64,000 nucleotides of DNA, taken from positions 2,361,001 through 2,425,000 of the forward strand of contig NZ_CP154260.1 in the NCBI RefSeq assembly GCF_039545795.1, given 5' to 3'. Shown here one piece after another: positions 25,868-35,800 of this stretch. Position numbers and translations under genes: made by a program. This stretch comes from Chitinophaga niabensis (GTDB taxonomy: Bacteria; Bacteroidota; Bacteroidia; Chitinophagales; Chitinophagaceae). Below the pieces are notes generated by a model. It saw only the letters and a program-made list of their open reading frames with translations. It did not search any database and was not told where the DNA came from. Each line of letters starts with the position of its first letter. Position 1 is the first letter of the stretch.

Positions 25868-27115
25868 TTATCTTACCTGGCCATCACCATACACTACCCA
25901 TTTCTCTGTTACCAGTTTCTCCAGGGCAAAAGGCCCGCGTGCATGCAGTTTCTGAGTGGAAATACCGATCTCTGCACCCAATCCGAATACGCCACCATCC
26001 GTGAACCGCGTAGAGGCGTTCACGTATACTGCAGCAGCATCCACTTCCTGCAGGAACCTGTCGCTCAAAGCGGTATTATTGGAGATGATCGCTTCTGAGT
26101 GTTTGGAGGAATACCGGCGGATGTGTTCCAAAGCTTCTTCTGCGTCTTTCACCACTTTCACGGAACATTTAAAGTCCAGGAACTCGCGCCCGAAATCTTC
26201 CGGCTGCGCAGCCACCAGTTGGGGATAGCCACCGGCTTTTAAAATGCCGTATGCGGTTTCATCCGCAAAGATCTCTACATTATAGGCTGCCAGGGAAGGA
26301 GCCAGTAAAGAGAGGAAAGGAGAAGCAACAGCTGCATCTACCAATACCGTATCGAGCGCATTACATACGGATGGCCGGGATACTTTGGCATTGGTAACGA
26401 TCTTACTGGCTTTATCCAGGTCTGCCGTACTTTCCACATAAGTATGGCAAACCCCTGCGCCGGTTTCTATTACCGGAACACGGGAGTTCTCCCGTACAAA
26501 GTCTATCAGTTGCTGGGAACCGCGGGGGATCAGGATGTCTATGTATTTCACAGCCGTTAGCATCTCATTGATGAGGTTACGGTCTGTTGGCAGTAATTGT
26601 ACAGCATTTGGATCAGCACCGGATTCCTGCAAGGTTTCCTTAATGAGGGCAACCAGGCATTGGTTGGTATGAAAGGCATCCGTGCCACCTCTTAACACAC
26701 AGGCATTGCCGGAACGGAGGCACAAGGCAGCCACGTCTACCGTTACATTGGGGCGGGATTCGTAGATAACACCCACCACACCGAGGGGAACGGTGAGTTT
26801 GCGCACCCGTAATCCATTCTCCAGTTTCTTTTCAGAAAGCACCTGGTTGGCGGGGTCGGGCAGGAGGGCAATATCTTCCAGGCTGGCGGCGAGGCTGGCG
26901 ATACGTTCTTTATTCAGTAGTAAACGGTCCTTTTTTGGATCTGTATCGGGCATCTTATCCAGGTCCTTCCGGTTTTCGCGGATGATCTCGTCTGTATGTA
27001 ACAATAACCTGGCCGCCAGGTCACGCAGCAATTGCTGTTTTCCTTCGTCGGCCAGGGCTTTGATGGAACGGGTGGCATTTTGTGCCTGTTCCAGTAATGG
27101 TAAGATCGATCCCAT
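25868..27115 (-). CDS. proA: Glutamate-5-semialdehyde dehydrogenase (gamma-glutamyl phosphate reductase)
   Basis: Second enzyme of proline synthesis: reduces gamma-glutamyl phosphate to glutamate-5-semialdehyde with NADPH in the cytoplasm. 415 residues, the usual length. Family features: LGVVGVIYESRPNVTVDVAA (111-130), LRSGNACVLRGG (133-144), ILIPRGSQQLIDFVREN (194-210), and the catalytic Cys251 in VSRPSVCNALDTVLVD. FTDGGVFGLGAEIGISTQKLHARGP near the C-terminus is also diagnostic. It follows proB by 28 bases and shares its transcript. Confidence 0.98.
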   Translation of the reverse strand: MGSILPLLEQAQNATRSIKALADEGKQQLLRDLAARLLLHTDEIIRENRKDLDKMPDTDPKKDRLLLNKERIASLAASLEDIALLPDPANQVLSEKKLENGLRVRKLTVPLGVVGVIYESRPNVTVDVAALCLRSGNACVLRGGTDAFHTNQCLVALIKETLQESGADPNAVQLLPTDRNLINEMLTAVKYIDILIPRGSQQLIDFVRENSRVPVIETGAGVCHTYVESTADLDKASKIVTNAKVSRPSVCNALDTVLVDAAVASPFLSLLAPSLAAYNVEIFADETAYGILKAGGYPQLVAAQPEDFGREFLDFKCSVKVVKDAEEALEHIRRYSSKHSEAIISNNTALSDRFLQEVDAAAVYVNASTRFTDGGVFGLGAEIGISTQKLHARGPFALEKLVTEKWVVYGDGQVR

Positions 27116-27143
27116 GTCTTTTGTCTTTCAGTTTCAAATATTT

Positions 27144-28181
27144 CTAGAGCAAAACAATATCATCTGCATGCGCCACTTCTATATTCTGCGCTTTATTCCC
27201 AGAAGCCAGTACCTCTGAAGATACCTTGGCCCTGGCTACGGCTATTACCTGCTCATTTTCGTCTACAATTTCAAACACTTCACCGCATTCAAACTTCTCC
27301 AATATGCCTATCACTCCAACAGCCAGCAGGCTGCGCCGTTTTTTCAGCGCCTGTTCTGCTCCGGCATCCACCTGCAAGCGCCCTGTAACCAGGCTGCCGC
27401 TGGCCAGCCATTTCTTCCGGGCCGGCATATTACTGCGGGCCTGTGCCAGGCAGCGGGTACCTGTTTTCCCTGCTATGGCCAGGGAAATGCCATCAGGCGT
27501 GCTGATGCCAAAGATCACCACACCAATACCCATCCGGGTGGCCAGACGCGCAAAGGTGAGTTTGGATACCATGCCTCCCAGGCCCAGGGAAGACTTCTTC
27601 CTGTCTGCCAGCGCAAAGGCTGCTTCGTCTATTTCATCGATCTGCGGCACTATTTTCCCTTCCTTGTCCAGCACACCCGCCACGGAGGTGCTGAAAAGCA
27701 GGAGGGATGCCCCAAAGCCCACGGCAATAAGGGTAGCCAGTTCATCATTGTCAGAGAATTTCAGCTCTACATCACTCACCACATCGTTTTCATTCGCAAT
27801 GGGAATAATGCCGCTGGCCCATAACTCTTCGTAGGTTTTCTTTAATTGCAGGAACTGGTTCCTGTTAGAGAAATGCTGCCGCTCACAAAGACTTTGGGCG
27901 ATGGCAATACCATAAGCCGAGAAGTAATGGGAATACCGGTTCAATAATACCGGGTTGCCGATGGCCGCCGCAGCTTTCCGTTCACTGATGGTGCCGCTAT
28001 AGGCCTTCAGGTGTTTCTTGCCTGCCGCCACTGCCCCGGAGGACACCAGCACCACATTGTAATCCGCATGCACAGCAGCCACCTGCTCCGCAATAGCGGC
28101 TATTACACTTTCATCCAGCTCGCCGTTATCATGGGTAATGGATGCCGTTCCAAATTTTATAACAAGTATCGGTTTAGTCAA
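27144..28181 (-). CDS. proB: Glutamate 5-kinase
   Basis: First enzyme of proline synthesis: phosphorylates glutamate on the gamma carboxylate with ATP. 345 residues. The amino-acid-kinase domain (about 1-245) shows VIKFGTASIT, NVVLVSSGAVAAGK, IPIANENDVVS and SDNDELATLIA. A C-terminal PUA domain follows (about 260-345; KKRRSLLAVGVIGILEKFECGE). Products are unstable, and tight proB-proA linkage is typical. In most bacteria this enzyme is inhibited by proline; the inhibitory loop was not checked residue by residue. Confidence 0.97.
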   Translation of the reverse strand: MTKPILVIKFGTASITHDNGELDESVIAAIAEQVAAVHADYNVVLVSSGAVAAGKKHLKAYSGTISERKAAAAIGNPVLLNRYSHYFSAYGIAIAQSLCERQHFSNRNQFLQLKKTYEELWASGIIPIANENDVVSDVELKFSDNDELATLIAVGFGASLLLFSTSVAGVLDKEGKIVPQIDEIDEAAFALADRKKSSLGLGGMVSKLTFARLATRMGIGVVIFGISTPDGISLAIAGKTGTRCLAQARSNMPARKKWLASGSLVTGRLQVDAGAEQALKKRRSLLAVGVIGILEKFECGEVFEIVDENEQVIAVARAKVSSEVLASGNKAQNIEVAHADDIVLL

Positions 28182-28325
28182 TTTCCAGTCTTTTATGGGC
28201 TAAAATTATTAAAATAGCATCGCATTTCTTAGTGATTGCCGAATCAGAGGTATCGCACACAAACAAAATTGTGTCGTAATAACCTGCATCTTATTTACTG
28301 GCAAGGCTTTCAGGACGAATATTAA

Positions 28326-30293
28326 TTGTATATTCATCCTACGCATTTATATATCCCCGGTTTGAGAATCATACTATCATATGTAATTTTTACAGTCCTA
28401 TTCGCAGTTCAGTCTTCTGCTGCACCTGTAGTGAAGCTGTCAACCCAACAATCCTACCAAAGGATAGGCAGGCTGTGCGGCTGGTATACGGATAAGGATG
28501 CGCAGCTTACGCTGAACGATGTGATGCAGCCTGCATTCCAGGCAAATTTTAAGCCTTACATACATGATATGCGCAGCTATGGCATCACCAACGCTGCTAT
28601 ATGGATCCATGCCACCTACAATAGCAAAGAAAGAACTTACCTGGTAGCGGAGTTCGCGAATATAGACAGCATTTTCCTGTATTACTTTGACAGCGGACGG
28701 CTTAAAACAATCGTTTCCGGCAGTCATTTACCGCTTAAGAACAAACGCTTTAAGGTACCCGGGTTTAGTTTTGAACTACCGGCTTCCAACGGGCAGCCCA
28801 AAGAATTCTGGGTACGCGTCCGTTCCGGTAATGCCGTGATCATCCCATTGGCCCTGACCACGCCGGAGGGCTTGCAGCGTTCCTTTATGGGTTTGTTTGT
28901 GATAGAACTGGTATACGCGGGTGTGGTACTGGCTTTATTCGCCTACAATCTTTTCCTGTATATCAGCCTGGGTACCCGCAACTACCTGTATTATCTCTGT
29001 TACCTGATCTGCTTCGTGGGCTTTGTATTGTTTTACCTGCGCGGGTTTCACGTGTTCCTGGGGCAAGCGTTATCCTACTTCATCAACATGAACGGGATCA
29101 GTTTTGTAGCCGTTACCTATATGTTCGCCATCCTGTTTTCCGTTTCTTTCCTGGATGGGAAAAAGCATGCACCCAGGCTGAGGAAAGCTTTATTCATACT
29201 CATCGGGCTGTTGTGGATCCCGGTTGTTTTCAACCTGGCCGGATACAGGCCGGGAGCCATCAAGATCCTGGAACTTTGCAGTTTCCTGCTGCCTTTTGCT
29301 TTTATCTACATGGCCGTTAAAGCCCTTAAGCAGCGCTACAAGCCTGCCCGGTATTTTTTAGCGGCCTGGAGTGTATTGCTGGTGAGTATGATGTTGTTTG
29401 CTACTGCCAATACAGGATTACTGCCTTTCCTGCCTTTCAGTTTCTGGACCTTTTACATCCTGCCGATTGCCTCTGCTATTGAAATGAGCCTGCTCTCCTT
29501 AGCACTTGGCAGTCATTATACAGAAATGAAAAGGGAAAAGATAGCGATGCAGGAGGCCATGCTGGCAGCCGTGGAAAAAGAAGTTACAGAAAGAACAAAA
29601 GAACTGAAAGAGAGCAATCATGTGAAAGATAAAATGCTGGGGATTATTTCGCATGACCTGAGAAAACCGCTCAACAACCTGTCCGGCATGCTGGACCTGG
29701 TGGAGCTGAAAGCCCTGTCTGCCGGGGAAATACAGGATTTCTCCCTCACCGTACGGCAGAACATCAAACATATTACAGGCACCATGAACAATATGCTCAA
29801 CTGGTCCCTTTCCCAGATGAACCGCATAGAAACACGGCCTCAGAAGATCATCTTATATCCCTTCGTATTACAGATCATCGAAACCTACTGGTATGCCACG
29901 GATCAGAAGAACATTCACCTGAAGGCAGACATTCCTGAAGGCATAATGGTATTGGCTGACTTCAACCAGCTGAACCTGGTTGTGCGCAACCTGCTGGACA
30001 ATGCGATCAAATTCACCCCCAAAGGAGGGATGATCCTCGTAGGTTGCAGAACTAGCGCTAAAACAGTGGAGCTGTATGTACAGGATAATGGCATGGGCAT
30101 GCATCCGGAAGAAGTAGAAAGACTGCTCTCAGAGAACAGCTTCTATTCCACAGAGGGTACGGAAGAAGAAAAGGGAACCGGTTTGGGTTTACAGCTTTGT
30201 AAGGAATTCATTGTACGTAATGGCGGGGTATTGCAGGTGAAAACCGCGCCCGGTGAAGGTGCTGAGTTTTCTTTCTGCGTTCCGAGAGTATAA
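28326..30293 (+). CDS. 7TM-DISM sensor histidine kinase (orphan)
   Basis: Membrane histidine kinase, about 650 residues. No ATG opens the frame: a TTG at 28326 or, better placed before the signal peptide (RIILSYVIFTVLFAVQSSAA), a TTG at 28362 must serve. A periplasmic 7TMR-DISMED2 domain (about 45-175), seven membrane helices (about 190-390), a coiled coil (about 395-430), HisKA with His443 (IISHDLRKPLNNLSGM), and HATPase with NLLDNAIKFTPKGG, DNGMGM and GTGLGLQLCKEF follow. DISM domains are thought to sense carbohydrates or similar small molecules. No response regulator gene adjoins it. It is divergent from proB. Confidence 0.9.
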   Translation: MYIHPTHLYIPGLRIILSYVIFTVLFAVQSSAAPVVKLSTQQSYQRIGRLCGWYTDKDAQLTLNDVMQPAFQANFKPYIHDMRSYGITNAAIWIHATYNSKERTYLVAEFANIDSIFLYYFDSGRLKTIVSGSHLPLKNKRFKVPGFSFELPASNGQPKEFWVRVRSGNAVIIPLALTTPEGLQRSFMGLFVIELVYAGVVLALFAYNLFLYISLGTRNYLYYLCYLICFVGFVLFYLRGFHVFLGQALSYFINMNGISFVAVTYMFAILFSVSFLDGKKHAPRLRKALFILIGLLWIPVVFNLAGYRPGAIKILELCSFLLPFAFIYMAVKALKQRYKPARYFLAAWSVLLVSMMLFATANTGLLPFLPFSFWTFYILPIASAIEMSLLSLALGSHYTEMKREKIAMQEAMLAAVEKEVTERTKELKESNHVKDKMLGIISHDLRKPLNNLSGMLDLVELKALSAGEIQDFSLTVRQNIKHITGTMNNMLNWSLSQMNRIETRPQKIILYPFVLQIIETYWYATDQKNIHLKADIPEGIMVLADFNQLNLVVRNLLDNAIKFTPKGGMILVGCRTSAKTVELYVQDNGMGMHPEEVERLLSENSFYSTEGTEEEKGTGLGLQLCKEFIVRNGGVLQVKTAPGEGAEFSFCVPRV

Positions 30294-30306
30294 TTAACTT
30301 TGCGGC

Positions 30307-30540
30307 ATGCAAACATCCAAAGACCCTTTACATGGGATCACGCTTGAAATGATGGTTACACAACTTGCGGAGAGTTATGGATGGGCGGAGCTGGGGTACC
30401 AGATCCGTATCAACTGCTTTATCAGCAATCCCTCTGTTCAATCCAGCCTGAAGTTCTTACGCAAAACGCCCTGGGCACGTGCCAAAGTGGAGGAATTCTA
30501 TAAGTATTCCCTGCTGGAAGGGAAACTGAAACAGCATTAA
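30307..30540 (+). CDS. VF530-family (DUF2132) small protein
   Basis: 77 residues. DPLHGITLEMMVTQLAESYGW, INCFISNPSVQSSLKFLRKT and PWARAKVEEFY are the signature of the VF530/DUF2132 family, a compact helical fold suggested to bind DNA. It lies 13 bases after the histidine kinase gene and is probably co-transcribed. Its stop overlaps the convergent AraC gene by four bases. The cellular role is unknown. Confidence 0.9.
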   Translation: MQTSKDPLHGITLEMMVTQLAESYGWAELGYQIRINCFISNPSVQSSLKFLRKTPWARAKVEEFYKYSLLEGKLKQH

Positions 30541-31361
30541 TGTACGGCCTGGTTCTGCAGTGCTTCATGCGCCAGCCTGTTCTTTATAAACGCCCGCGGG
30601 GTTTTTCCGGTAACACTTTTAACACTGGTATTCAGGTGACTGGGGTGCACCTCCAGCAGATCTGCCAGCTGCTTTACTGTTTTCATGCGCAATTCCTGTC
30701 CCCGCATCACTTTGTCAGCTTCTTCTGCCAGCAATTGCAGAAAACGTTCTGTCACATGTGCCGCATCAGCAGTCGTTTTTAATTGCGCCATCTGATATTT
30801 GTAAGCCCTGTCTGCTTCTATCAGCATCATGTGCAGGTATAACCGCAACATCTCGGTATTATACTGAATGATATCATTGAATTCCTGGTGCAGTTTAATA
30901 AACAGGTCGCGGAAGATGGTTGCCTGTGCCGGGCTCAGCTGGAGTACCGGGTTGTTGAACAGCATATTATCCTGTAGTGCTTTGAGGTGTACAGCATTAA
31001 AAGCATAAAAAGAAGGATTGAAGATACAGTAGTAACCTTCCCGTTCTGCTGTAGTATCCTTCCATGAACTGACCTCTGCAGGTTTCAGGAACAGGATGCA
31101 ATCCGCAACAGCGCGATAAGATTGCTCATGATAATGAAACTGGCTGCGCCCTTTGGTCAGCAGCAGTACCTTGTACAGATCGTTCCTGTTTGCCTCAAAT
31201 GCCTGGTTGCCGGGGTATTCATCCAGCCGGAACACACTGAAATGTGCAGGCTCCGCAACTCTGATCTGCTCTGTATAAGAAAGCGGCAGATTGTGAGAAG
31301 GCGGTAAATAGGAGTTTCCTAAGTCAGCTAATTGGTATAAAGCCACCATTTGGGATTTCAT
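30537..31361 (-). CDS. AraC-family transcriptional regulator
   Basis: 274 residues. The N-terminal cupin-like part (about 25-160; FSVFRLDEYPGNQAFEANRN, KVLLLTKGRSQFHYHEQSY) senses an unknown ligand, and the C-terminal AraC domain (about 195-270; MKTVKQLADLLEVHPSHLNTSVKSVTGKTPRAFIKNRL) binds DNA. The second HTH is short and the protein ends soon after RLAHEAL, so the DNA-binding domain may be slightly truncated at its C-terminus. It is divergent from the DinB gene, with the second strong-SD element in between. Confidence 0.85.
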   Translation of the reverse strand: MKSQMVALYQLADLGNSYLPPSHNLPLSYTEQIRVAEPAHFSVFRLDEYPGNQAFEANRNDLYKVLLLTKGRSQFHYHEQSYRAVADCILFLKPAEVSSWKDTTAEREGYYCIFNPSFYAFNAVHLKALQDNMLFNNPVLQLSPAQATIFRDLFIKLHQEFNDIIQYNTEMLRLYLHMMLIEADRAYKYQMAQLKTTADAAHVTERFLQLLAEEADKVMRGQELRMKTVKQLADLLEVHPSHLNTSVKSVTGKTPRAFIKNRLAHEALQNQAVH

Positions 31362-31420
31362 AATGACTAAAGATAATTAATTATACTTTGAATTTATATT
31401 ATCTTGCGGGCGTATCTGAA

Positions 31421-31520
31421 GAAAAAGGAGGTGTAATATGACCCATTGCAAACACACCCGGCAGGCTCTTTAGGAGCCTATACACCAAAGCGTCCCGGCG
31501 CTTTAATCACAACCTATTTA
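31421..31520 (+). ncRNA. Strong-SD mini-frame leader upstream of the DinB gene
   Basis: AAAAAGGAGGTGTAAT precedes an 11-codon frame MTHCKHTRQAL ending in TAG (31438-31473). The stop lies in the loop of a 6-bp hairpin AGGCTC/GAGCCT (31463-31479). AAAGCG/CGCTTT (31487-31504) forms the next hairpin. GGTGTA of the Shine-Dalgarno region (31430-31435) can pair with TACACC (31481-31486). It lies 72 bases before the DinB start, so it may be its leader. Same plan as the element at 25671: long SD, tiny frame, GC hairpin, then AATnnnAACCT. Function is inferred. Confidence 0.45.
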
Positions 31521-31544
31521 TTGTAGTATTTAATTATTTTCCGC

Positions 31545-32033
31545 ATGGATCTTAATTCAGCAAAGCTATGCCGTTACAACAACTGGGCTAACGGCAGGGT
31601 CTGTATGCATCTGAAAAGCCTGCCGGAGGGGCTGGTCTTTCAACAGGTGCAGAGTGTATTCCCTTCCATCTTCGATACACTGGTGCATATGTATGTAGTT
31701 GATACTGGATGGTTTGAAGTACTGGTTACACCGGATTATCAACCCTCAAAAGAGCGCATAGATCAACTGGTGGAAACCACAAAAGGATGCAGCCTCGAAG
31801 AAATGGAGGCACTGCTTGCCGGTATACAGGCTAAGTTCCTGGCCTTTGTGGAAACACAGGACATGAACAGCACTGTCTTTTATTGGGGAATGGATTTCCG
31901 CTATGGAGATATCATACAGCATGTAGTGAACCACGGCACGTACCACCGCGGCAATATTACCGCCATGTTACGCCAATTGGGGCATACGGGTATTCAGCAG
32001 GATTACTCGTTGTATCTGTATACGTTTAAATGA
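31545..32033 (+). CDS. DinB-family protein
   Basis: 162 residues. Four-helix-bundle metalloprotein of the DinB/YfiT group, often transferases that use thiols such as bacillithiol. Three His for metal binding are in place: His48 (TLVHMYVVD), His130 and His134 (VVNHGTYHRGNI). The LCRYNNWANGRV start is typical. The sequence ends with TGIQQDYSLYLYTFK, also usual. Substrate not known. It has its own terminator downstream and probably is transcribed alone, possibly under the divergent AraC regulator. Confidence 0.92.
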   Translation: MDLNSAKLCRYNNWANGRVCMHLKSLPEGLVFQQVQSVFPSIFDTLVHMYVVDTGWFEVLVTPDYQPSKERIDQLVETTKGCSLEEMEALLAGIQAKFLAFVETQDMNSTVFYWGMDFRYGDIIQHVVNHGTYHRGNITAMLRQLGHTGIQQDYSLYLYTFK

Positions 32034-32034
32034 G

Positions 32035-32065
32035 AAAAGGCCCCCATTGTACAGGGGGCCTTTTT
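32035..32065. terminator. Bidirectional terminator after the DinB gene
   Basis: AAAAGGCCCCC (32035-32045) and GGGGGCCTTTTT (32054-32065) form a strong stem with A and T tails on both sides, between the convergent DinB and response regulator genes. The last bases touch the response regulator stop codon. Confidence 0.9.
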
Positions 32066-32822
32066 ATTTCTTTTGCATAATGTACTGGCTGGGGCTCACG
32101 CCAAACTGTTTAATAAAATTCTTCCCAAAATGCGTTTGTGATTTGTAACCCGTCATCATAGCCACCTCGTAGATCTTGTATTGCTGGGTGGATAATAATT
32201 CCGCGGCTTTCTTCAACCGTGTGATATTGATCAGCTCATGCGGGGTAAGATCGGATATTGCTTTAATCTTCCTGTACAAACTGATCCTGCTCATGTTCAC
32301 GTATTTGCAGAGATGCTCCACATCCAGTTCCGTATTTTCAATCTCTTCCAGGATGCAGTTGTAGATTTTTTCCAGGAAGGCTTCATCCTCGCGTGTGTGT
32401 GCAATGGTATTAATATGTACCAGGGGAGTATTGGCAAAATATTGCCGCACTTTATGCCGGTTACTGAGCAGGTTGGCGATCTGTACCTTCAGGTAGGCAG
32501 GAGAGAAGGGCTTTTCAATGTATGCGTCTGCCCCGATCTCCAATCCCTCTATTTTTGATTGTAAGGTATTTTTAGCTGTCAGGAGTATTACGGGTATATG
32601 GCTGATCTCAAAAGTGGTTTTAATGCGTTTACAAAGCTCAAAACCATCCATTACGGGCATCATCACATCACTGATCACAAGGTCCACCATTTCATGGTGC
32701 AGTTTAGCAATAGCCTCTTCTCCATTTTCTGCAGAGAGGATCATGTATTCTGCCTGTAAAATGGAGGAAACGAATTCTATGATCTCTTCATTGTCGTCGA
32801 CTAATAAAATAACAGGTTGCAT
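32064..32822 (-). CDS. Response regulator with AraC-type output
   Basis: 252 residues. The receiver domain (about 3-118) has its acidic pair at 9-10 (LLVDDNEE), the phosphorylation site Asp52 (VISDVMMPVMDGF) and Lys in VILLTAKN. The C-terminal AraC helix-turn-helix covers about 150-250 (VDFLCKYVNMSR-like first HTH; KIYEVAMMTGYKSQTHFGKNF second HTH). It lies only 9 bases after the histidine kinase gene. Together the two equal a hybrid two-component system of Bacteroidota that is normally one polypeptide. It most likely activates the sugar locus starting at 36288. Confidence 0.93.
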   Translation of the reverse strand: MQPVILLVDDNEEIIEFVSSILQAEYMILSAENGEEAIAKLHHEMVDLVISDVMMPVMDGFELCKRIKTTFEISHIPVILLTAKNTLQSKIEGLEIGADAYIEKPFSPAYLKVQIANLLSNRHKVRQYFANTPLVHINTIAHTREDEAFLEKIYNCILEEIENTELDVEHLCKYVNMSRISLYRKIKAISDLTPHELINITRLKKAAELLSTQQYKIYEVAMMTGYKSQTHFGKNFIKQFGVSPSQYIMQKK

Positions 32823-32831
32823 GGCGTTTCT

Positions 32832-35800
32832 TTAGTGGTTTTCGGTAATGCCCGGGATAGTAAGTATAAATGTGTTCAAGCCATCGTTCCGGTCAGCCAC
32901 ATATAATGCTCCTTTATGCAGCGTAGTGAGGGAGCGGCAGATAGATAAGCCGATGCCGGTGCCTTTCTGCTTCTCATTATTTTTCAGCCGCACAAAGGGT
33001 GCAAATATCTTTTCTTTCATTTCATCCGGTATCAGGTTCCCGTCATTGGAAACTTCCAGCGTGATCATGCCGTTATCGTTATCCCACAACCGGATCTTTA
33101 TGAGCTTATCTGCATATTTCACGGCGTTGCTGAAAAGGTTGCTGAATATCTTATTGAGGCCTTCTTCATCCGCAAAGGCAAACACCGGCTGGTCTGGCAC
33201 GGTAAGCTGGTACTGCAATTTTTTCTGTGCGGCAGGGATCTTAAAGTTCTCATAAGTGTCTTCCAGGATCTCTGTGATGTTCAGCCTGGAGAAATAGAGG
33301 CTGAAGCCGGTGGATTCTGTCTGCCGGAAGTCCAGCAACTGATTGGTGAGCTGCACCAGGCGGTTGGTATTCCTTTCCATGACCTGCAGGTGGTTCCTGT
33401 TGGCGATGATCTCTTCAGGGTTTTCAATGACCTGTTCCAATGGTCCTTTGATCAGTGTTAAAGGCGTATTGATCTCATGCGCTACATTCGTAAGAAAATC
33501 AACTTTAGCCTGGTAAAGTTCTTTCTCTTTTTTATGCTGCAATTCCTCCAGTTTACGTTTATGTTTCAGGGTCTGCCGTACATGGTAACGGTTGATGAAA
33601 TAGTAACAACCGGATATCAATAGTAAGGCATACAGGAGGTAAGCCCAGGACGTAGCCCAGAAAGGCGGCTGGATCTCTATTTCAAGTGCGGCAGGATGTT
33701 CTCCCCGTTTATTGTTGTTGTCTGTGGTGGTCACCAGGAACTTGTACCTGCCGGGTTTCAGGTCTGTAAAATAAACAACCCTGTTGGTTTCCAGGTGGGT
33801 CCATTCCTTATCCAGCCCTTCCATTTTATAAGCATAGGAAATGGTTTCCGGTGCAGTGAAACTTAATGCGGCAAAGTCTATACTAAAAGACGCTTCATCA
33901 TGTGGCAGTATCACCCGCTTTGCCAGCATGATCGCTTTTTTATCTTCCAGTGTAATGGCTTTGTTCTTTACATTAAACCCGGTGATGTAAACAGGTGCCA
34001 CAAAAGTATCTTTAATGAAGGTATCCGGGTTGAAACTGATCATGCCTTTTACACTGCCTATATACATCTTCCCGTTCTTATCCTTGTAGCCGGAATTATA
34101 ATTGAACTGATCGTTCAGAAGACCATTGATGCTGGTAAACACCTTGACTTCTTTAGTGACCGGATTCATGCACACCAGGCCTCTTGATGTGGTGATCCAC
34201 ATATTGCGGCTGTTATCCTGTAATACCTTAAAGATATAATCGCTGGGTAATCCATTGCGGGTGGTGTAACGGGAGAAGGTTTTTTTATCCGGGTTGAGTT
34301 TGCAAACGCCCTGGCCTTCTGTGCTGGCCCAGATGTTCTGGTCTGCATCCACCATTACACTATTCAAACTATTGCCGGCAAGGGAAGTAGAATCTTTTTC
34401 ATCATACTGGTAATTCCCTTTTGCGCCGGTATGCGGATTATAATAGAATAGCCCCCTGTCTGAAGTGGCTACCCATATAGTGCCTTCCTTGTCCTCCGTA
34501 ATACTGCGTTTATTGCTGAAGGGCACTTCATCTATGTTTGAGAAGTTATTAGCGGCCCTGTTGTATTTCACAAGATCGCGCCCTGTGCCCACCAGTATAT
34601 CGCCTGTGCTTGTTTTGAAAAACGCTACAACAAAATTACTGGAGAAAGTGTTGGGGCCTGATTCAAAATGATTGATCAGCCTGCCGCTGGGGATGTCTAC
34701 CACATCCACGCCTTTATCCCAGGTGCCTATCCATAGCTCATTGTCAATAGCCAGTAACCCGTGCACATTGGTATGGGATATTTTGCCGGGTTTAAGATGG
34801 GTGATCTTACCGGTGGCCAGTTCCATTTTACTGACTCCATTATCTTCGGTACCCACCCAGAGGTTGCCGTACTTATCCTCACAGATCTCCCGTACGGCAT
34901 TACCGGTGATTGTATTATTGCTGTTGTCCGGGAAGTATTTCTGGAAGTAAGTGTATTGTTTGGGATAATAGTTCATACCACCAAAATAGGTACCTGCCCA
35001 TATGCCACCTTCCTGGTCCCTGCGGAGGCAGTACACGGCATTGTCCGTAATGGAGTAAGGGTTATTGTATTCCTTGCGCAGGTTAATGATCCGCTTTGTC
35101 TGAAGGTTGTAGATGTAAATGCCGGATTCTGAAGCGATCCAGTATTCACTGCCGGTATTATGGATAATATCCCGCACATAAAGACTAACATTGCTGGGGT
35201 TACTGGTTACAACATCTTCATAAGTGTCTGTTTGCTCATCCAGTATTTTTAGTCCCTGTGCAGATGTGCCTATCAGTAGCCTGCCATCATGGGCAGCGTA
35301 CAGCACATTGATGTCTCTTGTGCCTGCTTTGGGGGAGTGTTTATAAACATCATATTTCTTCAGGGCACCTGTGGCAGGATCAAACCTGAACAGGTCACCA
35401 TTATATAAGGAGATCCAGAGGATATTGCTGTTGGTGATATGGAAAACGTCCACATTGTTCAGGTCTATAGGAGGAGTATAGTCCCGGGTGCTATCCTGCG
35501 CATGGTCATAACGGTATAGTTTTCCGCTGCTGATATACCATAATATACCCTGCGTATCGGCAGTAAGCCTGGAAGCAGTGGGAGGGATGGCTGCTGTGTC
35601 TGATTCAAAGCTCACGGTAGACGCATTGTATTTCTGGTAACCCCTGCCGGTACCTACCCACATCTGTCCTTTATTATCCTCCCGGAGGGTATACACGAAG
35701 TTGCTGGCTATGCTGCTGGGATCAGTTTCCACATGGCGGAACACTTTCCATACATGCCCGTCAAAACGGTTCAGGCCGTCTTTTGTTCCCATCCATATAA

